The translations under genes were made by a program, and so were the position numbers. Positions 62,556 to 64,000 of a DNA stretch of 64,000 nt are shown piece after piece. The stretch is taken from positions 124,001 to 188,000 of the forward strand of contig NZ_CANLNH010000001.1 in the NCBI RefSeq assembly GCF_947492535.1, read 5' to 3'. The notes under the pieces are model-generated. The model had not been told where the DNA came from and did not search any database. It saw only the letters and a list, made by a program, of their open reading frames with translations. The DNA is from an uncultured Dokdonia sp. GTDB taxonomy: Bacteria > Bacteroidota > Bacteroidia > Flavobacteriales > Flavobacteriaceae. The stretch's first letter is position 1. Every line of letters starts with the position of its first letter.

Positions 62556-62608
62556 GCTTTCACGAAGGTGAAGTTTATGCTGAGCCAGCCGAAGTACGAA
62601 AGCGTATT
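62556..62608. repeat. Split palindrome with CTGAG..CGAAGT insert after the thiolase gene
   Basis: GCTTTCACGAA, then GGTGAAGTTTATGCTGAGCC and AGCCGAAGTA, then CGAAAGCGTATTT. Both palindrome halves are visible around the insert. Confidence 0.7.
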
Positions 62609-62622
62609 TAAAATATACTTAT

Positions 62623-63225
62623 ATGAAAATACTAATCATAGGAGGAAATGGAACTATAGGGAAAACAGTAATACAGCGTTTTGCTGAAAATCATGAAGTA
62701 CTTATTGCAGGTAGATCTTCAGGAGATGTAACTGTAGATATTGCTTCATCAGCATCTATTCAGAAAATGTTTGAAACTGTAGGTAACGTAGATGCCATTG
62801 TAAATATAGCCGGAGATGCAAAATGGGACAAATTTGATAACTTATCTGAAGACGACTTTTATATAGGTGTCAAAAGTAAGATGATGGGGCAAGTCAATTT
62901 AGTTCGTCTTGGAAGAGCCTTTTTAAATGATGGAGGGTCAATCACATTAACCACAGGGATCCTAGCCGATGAACCGGTAGATATGACCACAAGTGCTGCA
63001 ATGGTCAATGGAGCGATTCAAAGCTTTACAAAAGCAGTCGCATTGGAGTTAGAAAGAGGTATTCGTGTCAATGTAGTTTCGGCAGACCTTGTAGAAGATG
63101 CCTACGAAAAATATAAAGATTATTTTCCAGGCAATACACCAGTACCTATGCATAAAGTCGTGGACGGCTATGTAAAGAGTGTACTTGGTAAAATTAACGG
63201 ACAGATTATTAGAATACGTGGTTAA
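62623..63225 (+). CDS. Short-chain dehydrogenase/reductase-fold protein lacking YxxxK
   Basis: The 200-residue Rossmann protein has a glycine-rich start LIIGGNGTIGKTV, VNIAGDAKWDKF (NAG-like) and SITLTTGI. The usual catalytic Tyr-x-x-x-Lys is absent from the expected helix (TTSAAMVNGAIQSFTKAVALEL). It may be a non-enzymatic or divergent member. It lies between the thiolase and paaZ genes; its role there is unknown. Confidence 0.8.
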   Translation: MKILIIGGNGTIGKTVIQRFAENHEVLIAGRSSGDVTVDIASSASIQKMFETVGNVDAIVNIAGDAKWDKFDNLSEDDFYIGVKSKMMGQVNLVRLGRAFLNDGGSITLTTGILADEPVDMTTSAAMVNGAIQSFTKAVALELERGIRVNVVSADLVEDAYEKYKDYFPGNTPVPMHKVVDGYVKSVLGKINGQIIRIRG

Positions 63226-63245
63226 TACGCTTTCGCGAAAGCATA
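63226..63245. repeat. Palindrome copy directly after the SDR stop codon
   Basis: TACGCTTTCGCGAAAGCATA, two positions off perfect, beginning the base after the TAA. Confidence 0.85.
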
Positions 63246-63257
63246 CTAACAAACAAA

Positions 63258-63310
63258 GAATTTTTCGATTTCGATTTCAGTTTCGATTTCAGTTTCAATT
63301 TCAAAAACGA
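63258..63310. repeat. Solo TTCGATTTCAGT-type arm before paaZ
   Basis: Repeats of TTTCGATTTCAG, ending TTTCAATTTCAAAAACG, match the right arm of S23 element 1 (53379-53417), but there is no S23 gene here. Confidence 0.55.
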
Positions 63311-63318
63311 TAGTTTTT

Positions 63319-64000
63319 ATGATTTTAGAATCTTATATAAATGGCAATTGGGTAAAAGGAGATAATACCAATACTCGTAATATGTATGACGCTATTACTG
63401 GAGAAGTAATAGGTCTAACAAGTACTGAAGGTCTTGATGTCGCAAGTGCTCTGCAATACGGTCGTGATCATGGAAAAGCGTTGCGTACTATGACCTTTCA
63501 GCAGCGTGGGAATATGATCAAAAAATTAGCTTTGTATCTCAATAAACGTAAAGAGCAATTTTACGAAATCAGTTATAAAACAGGAGCTACACGTGTAGAT
63601 AGTTGGATTGATATAGAAGGAGGCTTTGGTAATTTATTTGCCAATGCAAGTTTGCGTAAACTATTTCCAGATCAGTCCTATGCCGTAGAAGGAGATCCTA
63701 TTGACTTGTCAAGAGGTGGCCGATTTATGGCGCATCATATTTTGGTGCCAAAAAAAGGAGTAGCTGTACATATCAATGCGTTTAACTTTCCTGTTTGGGG
63801 GATGTTAGAGAAATGCGCTGTCAACTGGATGGCAGGAATGCCTGCGGTAGTACTTCCTGCACCACAAACTGCATTTTTAACAGAAGCTGTTGTTCGAGAA
63901 ATTATCAATAGCGGCATACTTCCTCCGGGAGCATTACAATTGTTGTCAGGACTTACGACCTCAATCCTAGATACGGTAGCGAGTCAAGATGTTGTTACGT
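63319..64000 (+). CDS. paaZ: PaaZ, ring-opening aldehyde dehydrogenase/hydratase, truncated by window end
   Basis: PaaZ hydrolyses oxepin-CoA and oxidises the resulting aldehyde. The visible 227 codons (ATG at 63319) encode the N-terminal part of the aldehyde dehydrogenase domain: ESYINGNWVKGDN, FQQRGNMIKKLALYL, GGRFMAHHILVPKKGVAVHINAFNFPVWGMLEKCAVNWMAGMPAVVLPAP and the beginning of the next block. The catalytic Cys and the hotdog hydratase domain would lie beyond the window. The frame is open to the last base. It is the last visible gene of the operon; paaF or paaK might follow. Confidence 0.93.
   Translation, partial: MILESYINGNWVKGDNTNTRNMYDAITGEVIGLTSTEGLDVASALQYGRDHGKALRTMTFQQRGNMIKKLALYLNKRKEQFYEISYKTGATRVDSWIDIEGGFGNLFANASLRKLFPDQSYAVEGDPIDLSRGGRFMAHHILVPKKGVAVHINAFNFPVWGMLEKCAVNWMAGMPAVVLPAPQTAFLTEAVVREIINSGILPPGALQLLSGLTTSILDTVASQDVVT

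Noticed and set aside
53379-63310. Short repeated units in the paa operon resembling a CRISPR-like array
   Set aside because: Units are simple sequences of variable length without regular unique spacers, and no cas genes are present.

Overview
The window looks like chromosomal DNA of a marine-type member of the Flavobacteriaceae (Bacteroidota). The evidence is the AT-rich composition, promoters of the TTG-N17-20-TAnnTTTG type, a standalone GldM-like domain, a protein with a type 9 secretion tail, the FolK-deoxynucleoside kinase fusion, the DUF6089-UppS-BamA-OmpH order, GSCFA and GH3 proteins, and many intergenic palindromes. A Dokdonia-like genus is a guess from general resemblance only. No rRNA, tRNA, CRISPR array, prophage or intact insertion sequence was seen.

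Layout. 1-6712 (minus): an envelope cluster, CBS protein, NAD kinase, DUF6089/PorG-like barrel, UppS, BamA and an OmpH/Skp chaperone that runs off the window. 6758-11244 (plus): PdxJ, a hydrolase, a FadL-type porin and an SGNH lipoprotein. 11335-15131 (plus): a holin-like membrane protein, trigger factor, ClpP and ClpX. 15214-21599: an OmpA/PD40 protein, a GH3 enzyme, a DUF2797 protein, a TetR regulator and two tandem LysE exporters. 21753-28831 (plus): Der, a GldM N-domain protein, a large TonB-receptor-like barrel, an unrecognised 207-residue protein, a TPR protein and a patatin. 28948-38123: AsmA-like protein, queuosine precursor transporter, FolK-dNK fusion, a zincin-like protein, a TAP-like peptidase and a LytS/LytTR pair. 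38192-42633 (mostly minus): an unknown protein, two copies of a structured repeat, the TPM-TPM-LemA operon, a MerR regulator and an M23 peptidase. 42751-47684 (plus): AlaS, a small orphan, GSCFA and DUF4230 proteins. 47681-64000: an aromatic amino acid hydroxylase diverging from a TetR regulator, then a long phenylacetate (paa) degradation operon running off the end.

The paa operon encodes the epoxidase PaaABC(E) with maturation factor PaaD, the isomerase PaaG, the dehydrogenase PaaH, a PaaI-type thioesterase, a thiolase and the start of PaaZ. Together these would turn phenylacetyl-CoA into acetyl-CoA and succinyl-CoA. The ligase PaaK is not in the window. A perfect 18-bp palindrome overlaps the predicted promoter of paaE and is the likely operator of the adjacent TetR protein. 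The operon also carries unexpected cargo: two four-helix-bundle (S23-type) genes, a secreted beta-helix protein, a soluble glucose/sorbosone dehydrogenase-like lipoprotein and a small secreted protein.

The most unusual signals are repeats. (1) A palindrome, TACGCTTTCGCGAAAGCGTA and its variants, occurs between genes and inside genes, where it is mostly read as AFAKA. (2) Several copies are split after CGCGAA by other repeat families. (3) Both S23 genes are bounded by inverted arms; one apparently empty site and one arm without a gene lie in the same operon. (4) Two copies of a roughly 77-80 nt element share conserved ends around different but still pairable hairpins. (5) Repeats have entered coding regions of the hydroxylase, PaaH and a TPM protein.
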